Shown here: positions 15,105-25,200 of the stretch, piece by piece
Numbering within the stretch: position 1 is the first letter of the stretch
Layout of the letters: each line of letters begins with the position of its first letter
IMG/VR virus record: IMGVR_UViG_3300037258_000827
Location: 1-48,466 of that record
DNA: 48,466 nt
Origin: a virus
Direction: 5' to 3' (one strand)
The notes under the pieces: generated by a model
Database searches by the model: none
The model's input: only the letters and a program-made list of their open reading frames with translations
Told to the model about the DNA's origin: nothing
Position numbers and translations under genes: made by a program

Positions 15105-15830
15105 ATGCAACCCTCACAGACCCCCGTCCGGTTCTTCACCGGCGTCTGCACGGACCAGCCCTTTCAGCCGCTTGCCTTTTATGGCAACCGGAATCCCTTT
15201 TTCTACCATGAGTGGGAAGATGACTTCGATGGAGTGAATGCCATCTACACTCAGACCAAGACCACTGGTACAGTCGTCGCGGTGGCTGGAGATGGTGGAC
15301 TTGCCGCCTTTACAACTGCTGCGACGATCAATGATCTTACCTCGATCCAGCTCCCTGCCGCCAGCTTCCCGTTCGTCGCAGGGAAGAAGAGCTTCTTCCT
15401 CACTAGGCTGAAGATCGACGACGCGACGAACGCAGGGTTTAATGTCGGGCTGATGAACACGACGGCAACCCCTTTCGCTCCAACCGACGGGCTCTTTTTC
15501 AAGAAAGCTACTGGTGCGACGACACTAGTCCTGGCCTCTCTCGTCGGCTCTGCCGCGACCAACATCGCGATTCCAGCGGCTTTGTATCCAGTCGCCAATA
15601 CGTTCATCGACCTGGGCTTCTACGTCGATAGGAATCAGAACGTCCAGGCCTTCGTCGGCTTCCCGCTGATTGGATATGCTCAGCAGAACGTCGTCCCGGT
15701 CGGGCCGATGGCTCGAGGGGCGCCTGCTCTGACAGCAGTGAATCTGAACTTCACTCTTGCTCTAGTCGCCGGCACGGCGGCTGTCAGAACAATGACAGTT
15801 GACTCTGCTATGGCTGCGAAGGAGCGATAA
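15105..15830 (+). CDS. Structural protein following the capsid
   Basis: The product is 241 residues behind GAGGAG. The N-terminus 'VRFFTGVCTDQPFQPLAFYG' precedes a beta-rich body with strands such as 'KKSFFLTRLKIDDATNAGF' and 'TLVLASLVGSAATNIAIP'. The overall look resembles jelly-roll head or decoration proteins. No enzymatic residues are seen. It is a virion component of unknown place. Confidence 0.6.
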   Translation: MQPSQTPVRFFTGVCTDQPFQPLAFYGNRNPFFYHEWEDDFDGVNAIYTQTKTTGTVVAVAGDGGLAAFTTAATINDLTSIQLPAASFPFVAGKKSFFLTRLKIDDATNAGFNVGLMNTTATPFAPTDGLFFKKATGATTLVLASLVGSAATNIAIPAALYPVANTFIDLGFYVDRNQNVQAFVGFPLIGYAQQNVVPVGPMARGAPALTAVNLNFTLALVAGTAAVRTMTVDSAMAAKER

Positions 15831-15833
15831 GAA

Positions 15834-16217
15834 ATGGAGACTGGGCTGAGGGTCAAGATCCCTCAACAAGGAAAGAAACATGCTGTGATAGTCGCCTCTG
15901 GCTATCTAGATGGTGATGCTGCCATCACACTCTTCAGCATAATGGATCTGACTCCTCAGCCCACTTCTTTATACCTTACAGAAGCCATTTGGGGGCTTCA
16001 AGGAAAACTTGGAGTAAACCTCTTTTGGGGAATGAGAGGGAGTAAAGAGGAAGAGCTTTTGCTCCCTATGGAATCAAGGGGGAGATTCGATTTCTCTGCC
16101 TTTAGAGGACTTGCCTCTCCAAAGGACTGGGATGGAAACGTGATCCTCCGCTCCTTTGGCTGTGAAAAGAGAAGTCATCTTCTCTTCATCCTTCATATGG
16201 AGAAGGCTGATGGCTAA
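15834..16217 (+). CDS. Unknown protein before the tail adaptor
   Basis: The product is 127 residues (METGLRVKIPQQGKKHAVIV to HMEKADG) with mixed composition and no recognised motif. It starts four bases after the previous stop and overlaps the start of the next gene by eight bases. Head-tail joining protein is plausible from position only. Confidence 0.6.
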   Translation: METGLRVKIPQQGKKHAVIVASGYLDGDAAITLFSIMDLTPQPTSLYLTEAIWGLQGKLGVNLFWGMRGSKEEELLLPMESRGRFDFSAFRGLASPKDWDGNVILRSFGCEKRSHLLFILHMEKADG

Positions 16218-16932
16218 TATTACATCGGCGCTGTTCAACACTGCCGATCGCATGATTCGCTTCGCGATGAAGGACTGCCTCATGCTTCAGGAGGGGCAGG
16301 ATCCAAATGGAGAGCAATATCCAGATTGGTTCTCGGCTCTTCAGGATCTGATCAATTTCTACCAGACTGAAGGGAAGAAGCTATTTCTCCTTCAGGATCA
16401 AGCGGTTCCTCTGGTTGTGGCTAAGGGAGAATACACCTTCTTCCCAGCCGGCGACGTAGTGATGACTAAGCCAAATCAAGTGGACATGGCTTATTACCTC
16501 GACGCCGAGAGCAACTCCCGGCCAGTGTATCCAATCGCCTGGCATGACTTCCTCCGCTTGTCTAATCGGACACAGACTGGCCAGATCATCAACTACTTTG
16601 CCGACAAACAGGCAGGGCAGATCAACGTCACTTTCTATCTCATTCCAGATGCAACTGCTGCAACCGGAACAATGCATCTTCTCCTTCGAACTGCTGCGCA
16701 GTCTCTGGTTACACTGAACGATAAAATGCTCTTCCCCACTGAATGGTTCAATGCCCTGCATTGGGGTCTTGCTGCACAGAAGTGTCATGGCTGCCCCGAC
16801 GCTGTGATTAAGCGAGTAGAACAGTGGGCGGTATATTTCAAGGACAAGCTCGAGGGCTGGGATGTGGAGGATGCACCGGTGGTGTTTAAGATGTCAGGGA
16901 TGCATAATTATTCTGGCCGGAGATTTAAGTGA
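16210..16932 (+). CDS. P22 gp4-like tail adaptor
   Basis: The ATG at 16210 (product MANITSALFNTADRMIRFAM) is preferred over an in-frame start at 16156 because GGAGAAGG precedes it. The 240 residues contain the N-terminal helical pattern with 'GQDPNGEQYPDWFSALQDLI' and the later 'ALHWGLAAQKCHG' seen in P22 gp4-type tail accessory factors. It should bind the portal ring and close the head after packaging. The following gene is gp10-like, the order found in P22-type tails. Confidence 0.7.
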   Translation: MANITSALFNTADRMIRFAMKDCLMLQEGQDPNGEQYPDWFSALQDLINFYQTEGKKLFLLQDQAVPLVVAKGEYTFFPAGDVVMTKPNQVDMAYYLDAESNSRPVYPIAWHDFLRLSNRTQTGQIINYFADKQAGQINVTFYLIPDATAATGTMHLLLRTAAQSLVTLNDKMLFPTEWFNALHWGLAAQKCHGCPDAVIKRVEQWAVYFKDKLEGWDVEDAPVVFKMSGMHNYSGRRFK

Positions 16933-18317
16933 GCTTTGATAAGCCCCTTCGTCTCCCGCTGCTTTCCAAGCTAGCGAACAGAGACAACACTCTGTTATCC
17001 GACGCCCGACTGGTCAATGGCATCGCCGAGCCAGGGGATAATGATAAAGACTGGCAGATTAGGAAGCGATTTGGCTTCGCGCTCTCCGCAACACCGAGTG
17101 CCGGTACGGCTGGCCAGGGGCAGTTTGGCTGGAAAGGGAATAACTATTCAATCTTCGGTGGAGTTCTTTATCAAGGTGTGACTCCAATCGGGACAGGACT
17201 GGATCAGACGAATGGCATTTATCGCTTTCTAATCGTCGGGAATAGTCCAGGTTATCTTGTGATGGGGAATGGAGTTAAGGCCTATTGGTACGACGGCACG
17301 ACTTTCGCTCAAATTACTGATGCGAACTTCCCGGCGAGCTTTGTAAAAGGCTTTGCTTACCTTGATTCCTTCATGTATGTCATGGATGGACAGGGGCAGA
17401 TTTGGGAGTCGACGAACTCAGATGATCCGAGGACCTGGACTGCAACAGATATGATCCGAGCTCAGATAGAGCCGGATGCTGGCATGGCTTTGTCAAAGCA
17501 AATCAACTATGTCATTGCATTAAAAGCCTGGACAACGGAGGTTTTCTACGACGCTGGGAATGCTGCTGGCAGTTCCCTTGGCTCAATTGCAGGATCAAAG
17601 CAGCCCTTCGGCTGTGCCTCAGGCGATCTCGTCCAGCAGATGAACGATATGTTGATCTGGGTATCACAGGATCAGAGCAACACCTACCAAGTCGTCGTGA
17701 TGCAGCAGCTGCAAATTCAAGTCGTCTCGACTCCTCCTGTTGAGCGTTTGCTCCAGGGAGCGAATTTCTCTGGCGCCTATTCTATGCTGCTCAAGCATGC
17801 TGGGCACATAATCTTCATCGCGACGATTCCGTCAAGCAATCTAACTCTCGCCTACGATATTCCTTATGGCCTCTGGTATATCTGGACAGATGTAAACGGA
17901 AATTTCTGGCCTTTCTGCGCAGCGTCCTATCTCCCTGGTGAGAGACTCATCCAGAGCCCGACGACAGGTGCGTATTATTCCTTTGACATGGATTACATCC
18001 TGCCGAATGATAATGGAGTGATAGTGCCGGTAGATATCTACACTCCAAACTTCGACGCAGGGACAGACAGGAAAAAGACTCTCTCTCAGATCCGTTTCCA
18101 GGCCGACCGGCAGCCTGGCTCGCTGCTATACCACCGAAACTCTGATGATGACTATAGAACCTGGACAGGGATGAGGAGAATCGACCTATCCGAGAATCTC
18201 CCCATTCTTACGAACTGTGGAGACTTCCGCCGACGGGCATGGAATTTCAGGCATCAAGCCAACACTTCTCTTCATCTCAGAGCAATCGACCTTCAAATGG
18301 CCGAGGGGACTTCGTGA
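16929..18317 (+). CDS. P22 gp10-like packaged-DNA stabilisation protein
   Basis: The product is 462 residues from a GTG overlapping the previous stop. The N-terminal 'LPLLSKLANRDNTLLSDARL' and repeated beta segments ('YLVMGNGVKAYWYDG', 'SFMYVMDGQGQIWESTNSDD', 'VSQDQSNTYQVV') match the tail hub protein that plugs the channel in P22-like phages. The Gly- and aromatic-rich blades look propeller-like. It acts in the tail machine below the adaptor. Confidence 0.75.
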   Translation: MSFDKPLRLPLLSKLANRDNTLLSDARLVNGIAEPGDNDKDWQIRKRFGFALSATPSAGTAGQGQFGWKGNNYSIFGGVLYQGVTPIGTGLDQTNGIYRFLIVGNSPGYLVMGNGVKAYWYDGTTFAQITDANFPASFVKGFAYLDSFMYVMDGQGQIWESTNSDDPRTWTATDMIRAQIEPDAGMALSKQINYVIALKAWTTEVFYDAGNAAGSSLGSIAGSKQPFGCASGDLVQQMNDMLIWVSQDQSNTYQVVVMQQLQIQVVSTPPVERLLQGANFSGAYSMLLKHAGHIIFIATIPSSNLTLAYDIPYGLWYIWTDVNGNFWPFCAASYLPGERLIQSPTTGAYYSFDMDYILPNDNGVIVPVDIYTPNFDAGTDRKKTLSQIRFQADRQPGSLLYHRNSDDDYRTWTGMRRIDLSENLPILTNCGDFRRRAWNFRHQANTSLHLRAIDLQMAEGTS

Positions 18318-19042
18318 GCGACTTCCCCGCTATTCCTAAAGTTCCTCTTGTCGACCCGACGACAGGGATGATGAGTGTCCAGTGGCAAGGATATTTCACC
18401 ACACTGAACCGAGCAATGAACGCTCTTGGCGGCGTGCCGGCAACCCCGACTTCTACACCAGTCTTAGCCCTGGCCTGGAAAGGTCCTTGGGTCTCGACTA
18501 CAACCTATTTTCCTGGAGACGAAGTCTCTTACAATGGAGACTTTTATCGAAGCATTTTAGAGAGCCTCAATGTCAATCCTTCAAACGCAACTTTCTGGCT
18601 ATTGTATACTGTAAACACTCCAGGCATCATATCAAATGCTGCAACCTATACGATTGTCCAGAACGACAATGCATCAGGCACTATCGGCCCTGGTGTAACA
18701 GGTAAGCAGAACTTAGGTGTGGTTGTCAATCCTGTCTCTCCTGCTTACGACTGCACGGCTATACTCACAGCAACAATTCAGGCTGATCAGCCGACAGGTA
18801 CACTAGGGGATGTTAAAGTTCTAGTTGGCTTTGCTGACAGCGGATCTGGATTCTCATACTCCCCACAAGAGACAGGGATTACTTCTACCACTTTCGCTTC
18901 CTACACTCTCCAGTGGCAATTTGCTCATCTTGGCTCTAATGCTGGACACGGCCAGGCGGCAATCTTCTTCGACGTGGGGGCTAATACGGATATTGCTAAC
19001 TGGCAGACGGCGACTATTCAGGTGGAGTATATAATCAGATGA
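18314..19042 (+). CDS. Tail protein with CBM5/12-like chitin-binding type module
   Basis: The GTG at 18314 overlaps the gp10-like stop (242 residues); the longer frame from 18239 lies inside that gene. 'WKGPWVSTTTYFPGDEVSYN' followed by 'GDFYRSILESLNVNPSN' and 'FWLLY' is the W..Y..GD.V.YNG.Y...N..P...W pattern of CBM5/12-like modules in tail proteins. The C-terminal half is beta-rich. It is likely a tail tip or fibre-attachment protein that touches cell-surface glycans. Confidence 0.65.
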   Translation: MSDFPAIPKVPLVDPTTGMMSVQWQGYFTTLNRAMNALGGVPATPTSTPVLALAWKGPWVSTTTYFPGDEVSYNGDFYRSILESLNVNPSNATFWLLYTVNTPGIISNAATYTIVQNDNASGTIGPGVTGKQNLGVVVNPVSPAYDCTAILTATIQADQPTGTLGDVKVLVGFADSGSGFSYSPQETGITSTTFASYTLQWQFAHLGSNAGHGQAAIFFDVGANTDIANWQTATIQVEYIIR

Positions 19043-19248
19043 TCCGTCGATTCCACTATTATCATAAAGAGACGGGTATTCTTCACTCCCGAACTATCGC
19101 TATTAACATTCCTGACGATCTTGTTCTTGACTGTGTGGTGAAGAACCAACCTCCTGATCACTGCTATATCGAAGGCGAGTTCCATCCCAAACAGCACAGA
19201 ATTGACCCGAAGACCAGAAAGGCCGTTTTGATTGGAGAATCTACGTGA
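19039..19248 (+). CDS. Small tail-associated protein
   Basis: The product is 69 residues (MIRRFHYYHKETGILHSRTI; 'HPKQHRIDPKTRK' near the C-terminus). The ATGA overlap with the preceding tail gene and the GTGA overlap with the following ejection protein place it in the tail cassette. Similar short H/K/R-rich tail proteins are common; no mechanism is known. Confidence 0.65.
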   Translation: MIRRFHYYHKETGILHSRTIAINIPDDLVLDCVVKNQPPDHCYIEGEFHPKQHRIDPKTRKAVLIGEST

Positions 19249-21194
19249 GCACAGACTCTTCCTATTCCGACGATCTAGATAGCGACTGGCTCTCAAGTCT
19301 AAATGACTCGATCTCCAGCGATCCTGGCCTACAGACCTCTTCCTTCTCGCCAGATAATTCTGGAGCTTTCACAGGCTCCTCCGCGAATATGGAGTCTGGC
19401 CTGGCCGGGTTTGCCGCCCAGTCGCCGGGGCTGAATAACTTCAATGTCAACGCCAATTATGGCTCGGCGGCATCAGGAGCAGGGGGAATTCTCTCTGGCC
19501 TTTCAGGCCTACTTGCCAGTGGCAGCGGGGGAGGGACGACTTCCAGCCTCTTGAATTCCATCCTTGGACTGGGAAGTGGTATCTATGGCCTTAGCCAGGC
19601 CAACAATCTTCAGGGCCTATCAACCGCCGCTATTGCCGCCTCGAATCCATTCGGTCCTTATCGAGCCCAGTACGCTAATCAGCTAAGCAGTCTGATGGCG
19701 AACCCGAGTTCGATCTTCTCCAATCCTGGCTATCAGGCGTCCTTTGATCAAGGCTCCCAGGCCGTCGCTCGGCAGATGGCAGGGTCTGGCTACGCAGGAT
19801 CAGGGAATGAGGCGATTGCACTGCAGCAATATGGACAGAGCTTCAGCAGCAACTATCTAACTCAGCAAGAGAATCTCCTCTCTGGCCTTGCCGGCGCGAA
19901 TATCACTCCCAATCCTGGTCCAGGACTCAGTGGATATAACGCTGGGATTACTGCCTCTGGCAATGCCTTGGGTAGCCTGGGCTATGGCGCTACCATGGCT
20001 GCAGCGGCAGCTGGAGGTGGAACAGGATCTGGCACTACGGCTAACCCAATGGGAAATTTTAGCTCCGCTGGCGGGGAAGCCGCCACAATCGGTGCCGCCG
20101 GGCAGTTAGCTACTGGAGTGAGTGGACTATATGACTCTTTGTCTGGTTCAAACGCTCTTTCAGGAGTCGGCAATGCTGCAGGAATTGCTGGAGGAATCGC
20201 GTCAGGCACGCCTATCGGGTATACCGGAGCTGCTATCAATGCTGGCCAGCTTGCCGGCAAGGCCGGAGCTTTCGGTTCTGATTCTGGAACTGCAGCAACT
20301 GGACTCCAGGACCTTGGAGCAGGTCTCGGAATCTATCAGGGAATTGAGCGAGGTGGTGTTATCGGAGATACACAAGCGGCGACAGGAGCGGCGAGGCTGG
20401 CAACGAGCGCTGGATACCTTGGTGGATCTAGTGGCGCTCTCGCCTCCAAGCTCCCGATCGTTGGGGCCGCCCTTGGCGCCTATCAATTCGCCACGCAGGA
20501 CACAAAGTCCGGCGCCACTGGAGCAGATGCCCTCGGCGGTGCAGAGACCGGGGCCGAGGTTGGTTCGGCGTTCGGGCCGCTGGGTACGTTAGTTGGAGGG
20601 GTTATTGGTGGGGTCGCGGGAGGAGTAGCTTCAGCCTTTGGCCCAGGGAGAATGGATCCAGAGAATATCAATTGGGATAGCTACGCCTCTGCCTTTAGCA
20701 GTAATCCTGCTGATGTTAACAGTGCAAGTCCGACACAGAACTATCAAGCTCTTGCCGGCATCTTCGATGCGAGAGGAAGCTCTCTGCCCTTTTACCAGAC
20801 ATATGGTAGAATGGGAGAGAATCAGTTCATGACTGATATGACTTCTCAGATTAACCAAGCTGTTCAGAGTGGATCAATTTCTCAGACAGCTACCCCGCAG
20901 GATATTTATTCCCAGGTTGTTCAACCTTGGATTAATAAAATGTCCCCTCAGGGCTGGCAGCCGACGAACACAGTAGGCGGTGCACCTGAGCAGGGAGCAG
21001 TTGGAAACCTCCTGACAAATCTGATTGGGGAGTATCAGTCTGATTTGCAGGGAGGATGGACTGGTGTCGGAGGCCAACAGCCCTTCTCATCTCTTCCTAG
21101 CTTTGGTGGCGGGGCTCCTTTAACCCCTATTTCTGGAATAAACAAAGGTGGCAGTCCTTCTCTAGGTGCCGCCGGGAGAATTGCATATGCCTGA
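19245..21194 (+). CDS. Gly/Ala/Ser-rich internal virion (ejection) protein
   Basis: The product is 649 residues from a GTG. The composition is extreme in Gly, Ala and Ser, with amphipathic and small-residue helices, the segment 'SNPGYQASFDQGSQAVARQM', and a stretch near 440-465 of alternating Gly/Val/Ala that could cross a membrane. Position after the tail hub and before two other large proteins matches the ejection-protein block of podoviruses, whose products leave the head with the DNA and form a channel through the envelope. Confidence 0.65.
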   Translation: MSTDSSYSDDLDSDWLSSLNDSISSDPGLQTSSFSPDNSGAFTGSSANMESGLAGFAAQSPGLNNFNVNANYGSAASGAGGILSGLSGLLASGSGGGTTSSLLNSILGLGSGIYGLSQANNLQGLSTAAIAASNPFGPYRAQYANQLSSLMANPSSIFSNPGYQASFDQGSQAVARQMAGSGYAGSGNEAIALQQYGQSFSSNYLTQQENLLSGLAGANITPNPGPGLSGYNAGITASGNALGSLGYGATMAAAAAGGGTGSGTTANPMGNFSSAGGEAATIGAAGQLATGVSGLYDSLSGSNALSGVGNAAGIAGGIASGTPIGYTGAAINAGQLAGKAGAFGSDSGTAATGLQDLGAGLGIYQGIERGGVIGDTQAATGAARLATSAGYLGGSSGALASKLPIVGAALGAYQFATQDTKSGATGADALGGAETGAEVGSAFGPLGTLVGGVIGGVAGGVASAFGPGRMDPENINWDSYASAFSSNPADVNSASPTQNYQALAGIFDARGSSLPFYQTYGRMGENQFMTDMTSQINQAVQSGSISQTATPQDIYSQVVQPWINKMSPQGWQPTNTVGGAPEQGAVGNLLTNLIGEYQSDLQGGWTGVGGQQPFSSLPSFGGGAPLTPISGINKGGSPSLGAAGRIAYA

Positions 21195-22227
21195 TTCAGG
21201 CTTATATGGCGCACCAGCTGGGTCAATTGCCGCGAGCAATCAGATCGAAACTGAACAGGCAAATAATCTCTCCCTTGCGACAGGAAAGGTTGCGCTTCAG
21301 AAAGCGCAGGTTGACCTCGCTGCGCAAGAGAAAATGATGAAGATGATGTCGGGAGGAGGAGCAGCCGGGCAGAATGCCTCTGGAGGCACAGCAGGGGGCA
21401 CGGCGGATATGCTGGATACTCTGGCAGGCTATGCCGCCGCTGCAGGACTTCCGGAAGAAGTTAAGCAATATGCTTCAACAGCATCAACGATTCGGAGGAA
21501 TCAAGCCTACATCACAACACAGACGCTGAATAAGCAGATCAAGGAGAGTGGGACGTATGCCAATCTCTTGGATGATGTCCATGACCCGCAGAGCTGGCAG
21601 AGAGCTAATGCCTTGTTTGCCGTGCAGACAGGTCGACAGTCTCCCTTTGCCAAGCTGCCTTATAACCCGAAGATCGTCCAAGCGCTGAAAGAAGGCGCGA
21701 TCTCGGCTAAGGATAAGGCAACTATCGCCGCCTCGAGGGCAAGAGAACTGGCCTCTGATGCTCAGGTTAAAGTTGATAATGAGCGAATTAAGCTGTTAAA
21801 AATACAGGAGACAGAGACCCAGGCTCGTGCCGACCATCTGAATAAGATTGGAGGAGGGAAGCCGCCGACGGCACAAAATCTCTCAGCGATTACCGATCTC
21901 GTCGTGAGGGACTTTGGGAAGCAAGTTCCAATGGAGACGGTAAGAACTCTTGCTCGCCCTGTTGCAGAGAGAATGGATGAGATCCTTCGTACCTCCCCTG
22001 GCCTGCAACGTAGTCAGGCGGCAGAGAGAGCGTATCAGGAAGCAAAGGCTGAGGGCGACTTCGGTGGGCTGAGGAAGATGCCGAGTCAGAGAGGTACAAG
22101 AGAGAACCCTCTTCCCCTTCCTCAGGATCAAAGTAAATGGCAGCCGAACTTGTATTATACTCTTCCAAATGGCGAGGTCCGTTTGTGGAATGGAAAAGGC
22201 TTCCCTCCGACTGAAGGAGGACTCTGA
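21187..22227 (+). CDS. Second ejection/internal virion protein
   Basis: The start ATG is at 21187 behind GGGAG, overlapping the previous stop, giving 346 residues. It is helical and charged ('NQIETEQANNLSLATGKVAL', long Ala/Lys/Glu helices to about residue 230) with a Pro-rich C-terminus 'RENPLPLPQDQSKWQ'. No catalytic motif is seen. Its overlap with both neighbours and its composition suggest it assembles with them inside the head. Confidence 0.6.
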   Translation: MPDSGLYGAPAGSIAASNQIETEQANNLSLATGKVALQKAQVDLAAQEKMMKMMSGGGAAGQNASGGTAGGTADMLDTLAGYAAAAGLPEEVKQYASTASTIRRNQAYITTQTLNKQIKESGTYANLLDDVHDPQSWQRANALFAVQTGRQSPFAKLPYNPKIVQALKEGAISAKDKATIAASRARELASDAQVKVDNERIKLLKIQETETQARADHLNKIGGGKPPTAQNLSAITDLVVRDFGKQVPMETVRTLARPVAERMDEILRTSPGLQRSQAAERAYQEAKAEGDFGGLRKMPSQRGTRENPLPLPQDQSKWQPNLYYTLPNGEVRLWNGKGFPPTEGGL

Positions 22228-25200
22228 TGCCAACTTACACTGCAGATGAGGTCCTTCGGATGATGAAGGCCCCAATACTGCCGACTGCTAAACCGCTCAC
22301 TGCAAAGCCAGGGAAAGTTCTCTCCATTGCCGACGTGCAGAAGATGCAGCCTTCATCAGCGAAGCCTCTGACCGTCTCCCAACGCTGGGAGAATGCGAAG
22401 AGTGATGTAAAGGACTTTGTCGTCTCGGCGGCAAAGACTTATGAAAAAGGCGAGCAGGCAGGGCTTCGCCATCCAGTGGATTATTCCTGGGGCATGGCTA
22501 AGGGAATGCTCTCTGGCCTGGTTGATCTCGGCGGTCTGGCAGTGGAAGGCGTTTCGGGAGGAGCAAAGGCGCTTCTGGAGATGAAACACCCTGGGGAGAA
22601 CTTCCAGTCTGGAATGGATGCAGGAAAGAAGCTGGTTAACAAGATTGCCCCGACGATTCAGAAGCATCTTCAATCCAGTGGCCCTACACAAGACACTGCG
22701 AATCAAGTTCTGGGTATGATTCCTCAGGCGATCCAGGCAGCTGGAGATACAGGGTTTGACCTAACAGGATCTCCCTTTGTCGGCGCGGCAACGCAGGCCG
22801 TCGGCACACTGGTGAGCCTGTTAGGAATGAAAGGACTGACAGATCCTATTGCGGCCCTTCGACATTCTTCCGAAAGCGCTAAGCCGGTTGAAAGACCATT
22901 ACCAAGTCCCAGCGAAGAGCTATCTGCTGAGTTTGAAGGAGAGGACTTTGAGCCAGATGAGCCAGCTCCAGCCACTAAACATGCAGATGAGTATACTCCT
23001 CCAAGAGAAACAAATGTTAAGGAAATTAATAGTGGCTTACAAAAACAGCTGAAAGATATTGAGGATGAAAAAGAAGAGATAGAGAGCCGCATGTCGAATC
23101 TCACTCATGATCGACACGAGTCTGGACTTTCTCCAGGACAGGCTGATGCTCAGAGGGAAGCATTAGCAGCAAAGCATATGAAGCTGGAAGAACAAGCAAA
23201 GAATCTTCAGGGACGAATTACTCCTGCTTCTAAGCCGGCGGCTGTCGTAAAGCCACAGGAAAAATCTTTGGAGCAGCTCACAGCCGAGCTCTGGAATGTA
23301 GCTCATCAGACTCGAGAATCTCTCACCAGGACGGATCAAAACGCCTCTGGAGAATCCAGTGCCTCGTTAGAAGCTCAGTCTCGTGTCCGCGAGGAAGAAT
23401 CCCGTGGAAGAGCCAGATTCCTTGTCGATCCTGACGGAAAGGCCACTCCTCTCAAAGGAGTTGATGCCGCCGATGTCAAAGCGCCTTCTGGGCATATCAT
23501 CGTCCAAGCGAACGTTGGTGCCAATCCCTGGACTATCCTTGATCGTGGTGGCCTTCCATCGACACACGCGCAGGGGCTGCTGGCGAGAGCTGGTAAGAAT
23601 CTGGATGGAGCCCTTGCAGAATCTAAGGCAGGGAAGATCGGAGGACAACAGAGAATTGCTCCGCCGGCAAAAGTACAGAAGGAAGACCCGGTAGTGTTTC
23701 AGGAGAATGGAAAACTGGTTACGAGGTCTGTTGTCAAGCAGGCTTTCAATATCAGTGACAAGGCAATGTCCCTTCCAGGACTGAAATTCCTCCGTCTGCA
23801 TGCAGAGCAGACTCTGGAAGAGATTCAGCGGCACATCGCTCCCGAGTCACTCGGGCCAGAGGCCAAGGCCGCTGCCGCGATCCTGGCGAAGAATATGGCT
23901 GAGTCTCAGATGAGAGAGGCGAACTACTACACAAAGTCTGCCGTTCGCCGGTCGTTCTGGAATTCCAGGATGGACAATGCCGCCGACTTCATCCATCGAT
24001 ATGAGAAGGGGGGGAAGTTCGATGACCCTGTCCTCCAGAATGCCGCCGACGCTTATCGAGGCTGGAATACGAAGATCGCTAATCAGGACACTGTCGATCA
24101 TATCGAATATGAGCCGGTAGATAATTATCTCTTTCACGCATTTGAAAACGGGGATGAAGTTAAAGACTTCCTCGGGGCAAAGTATAGAGGTAAATGGGGA
24201 GATCCTGGGTTTACCAAGGACCGGGTCTTTGATCTCTATGATCAGGCTATAAAGGCCGGCTTCAAGCCAAAGTACACTAATCCAGAGGATATCATGCTGG
24301 CCCGGCAGCACGCCTCGGATATTGCTCATATGCGAATCCAGGCGCTGAGAGATCTTGCCGACGCTGGGTTGGCAGTTCAGATTAGAAAGGGGATGAAAGG
24401 CGCACCGGATGGCTTTGCCTCAGGAGAATTCCGTGCGCCTAATGGAGAGAGATACTGGGTTAATAACAAGGCGGCGCAGATTCTCCATAATGCCTGGAAC
24501 ACCAAGAGCCTCTGGCAGAGTCCTGGGGTTGCCGGCAAGACCTTCCGTGGAGCTATGTTCCTCAAGAATGCTCTAATCCCCTTCAAACTTGGCTTCAGCC
24601 TTTTCCATCCTCTCCACGTCGCGACGATTGATAATGCCACTGGCATGGTCCGAGCTTCAAAAGAGCTCCTCTCTGGGACAAAGTCTCCGACAGAGTGGAT
24701 GAGGGATATACTGAAATCGGCAACCTATGTCGATTCCATCGGCCAGACTCGTGCCGGCTACCGACTAATCAATCTCTGGAAAGGTAAGGTTCCTGAAGGA
24801 GAACTCACCGATGTCGACCGACAATCCCTTCAATGGATGGTTGAAGGTGGATTCGTTCCTGAAATGCCAGTCCAGTATCGTACAGGTGCGCTTGCGAAAT
24901 TCAAGGATGCTGTGCAACGGCACTCGGCAACTGCTGCCTGGCATGCACCATTTGCTGTTATTGATGCAATGCAGAAGCCTCTGTTCCAGGTCTGGATTCC
25001 GAGTCTCAAATCAGCTTCGTTCCTCTCTGACGTTAAGACAGCGATTGCGGCTGATCCGACACTGTTGGACAATCCACTGAAGAGACAGATTGCCTTTCGC
25101 AAACTTGCGAAGTCAGTGGATAATAGATATGGAGAGATGGCGTATTCCACGCTATTCTGGAATCGCTGGATGAAAGACGTGGCAGTTGCGAACACGCTTT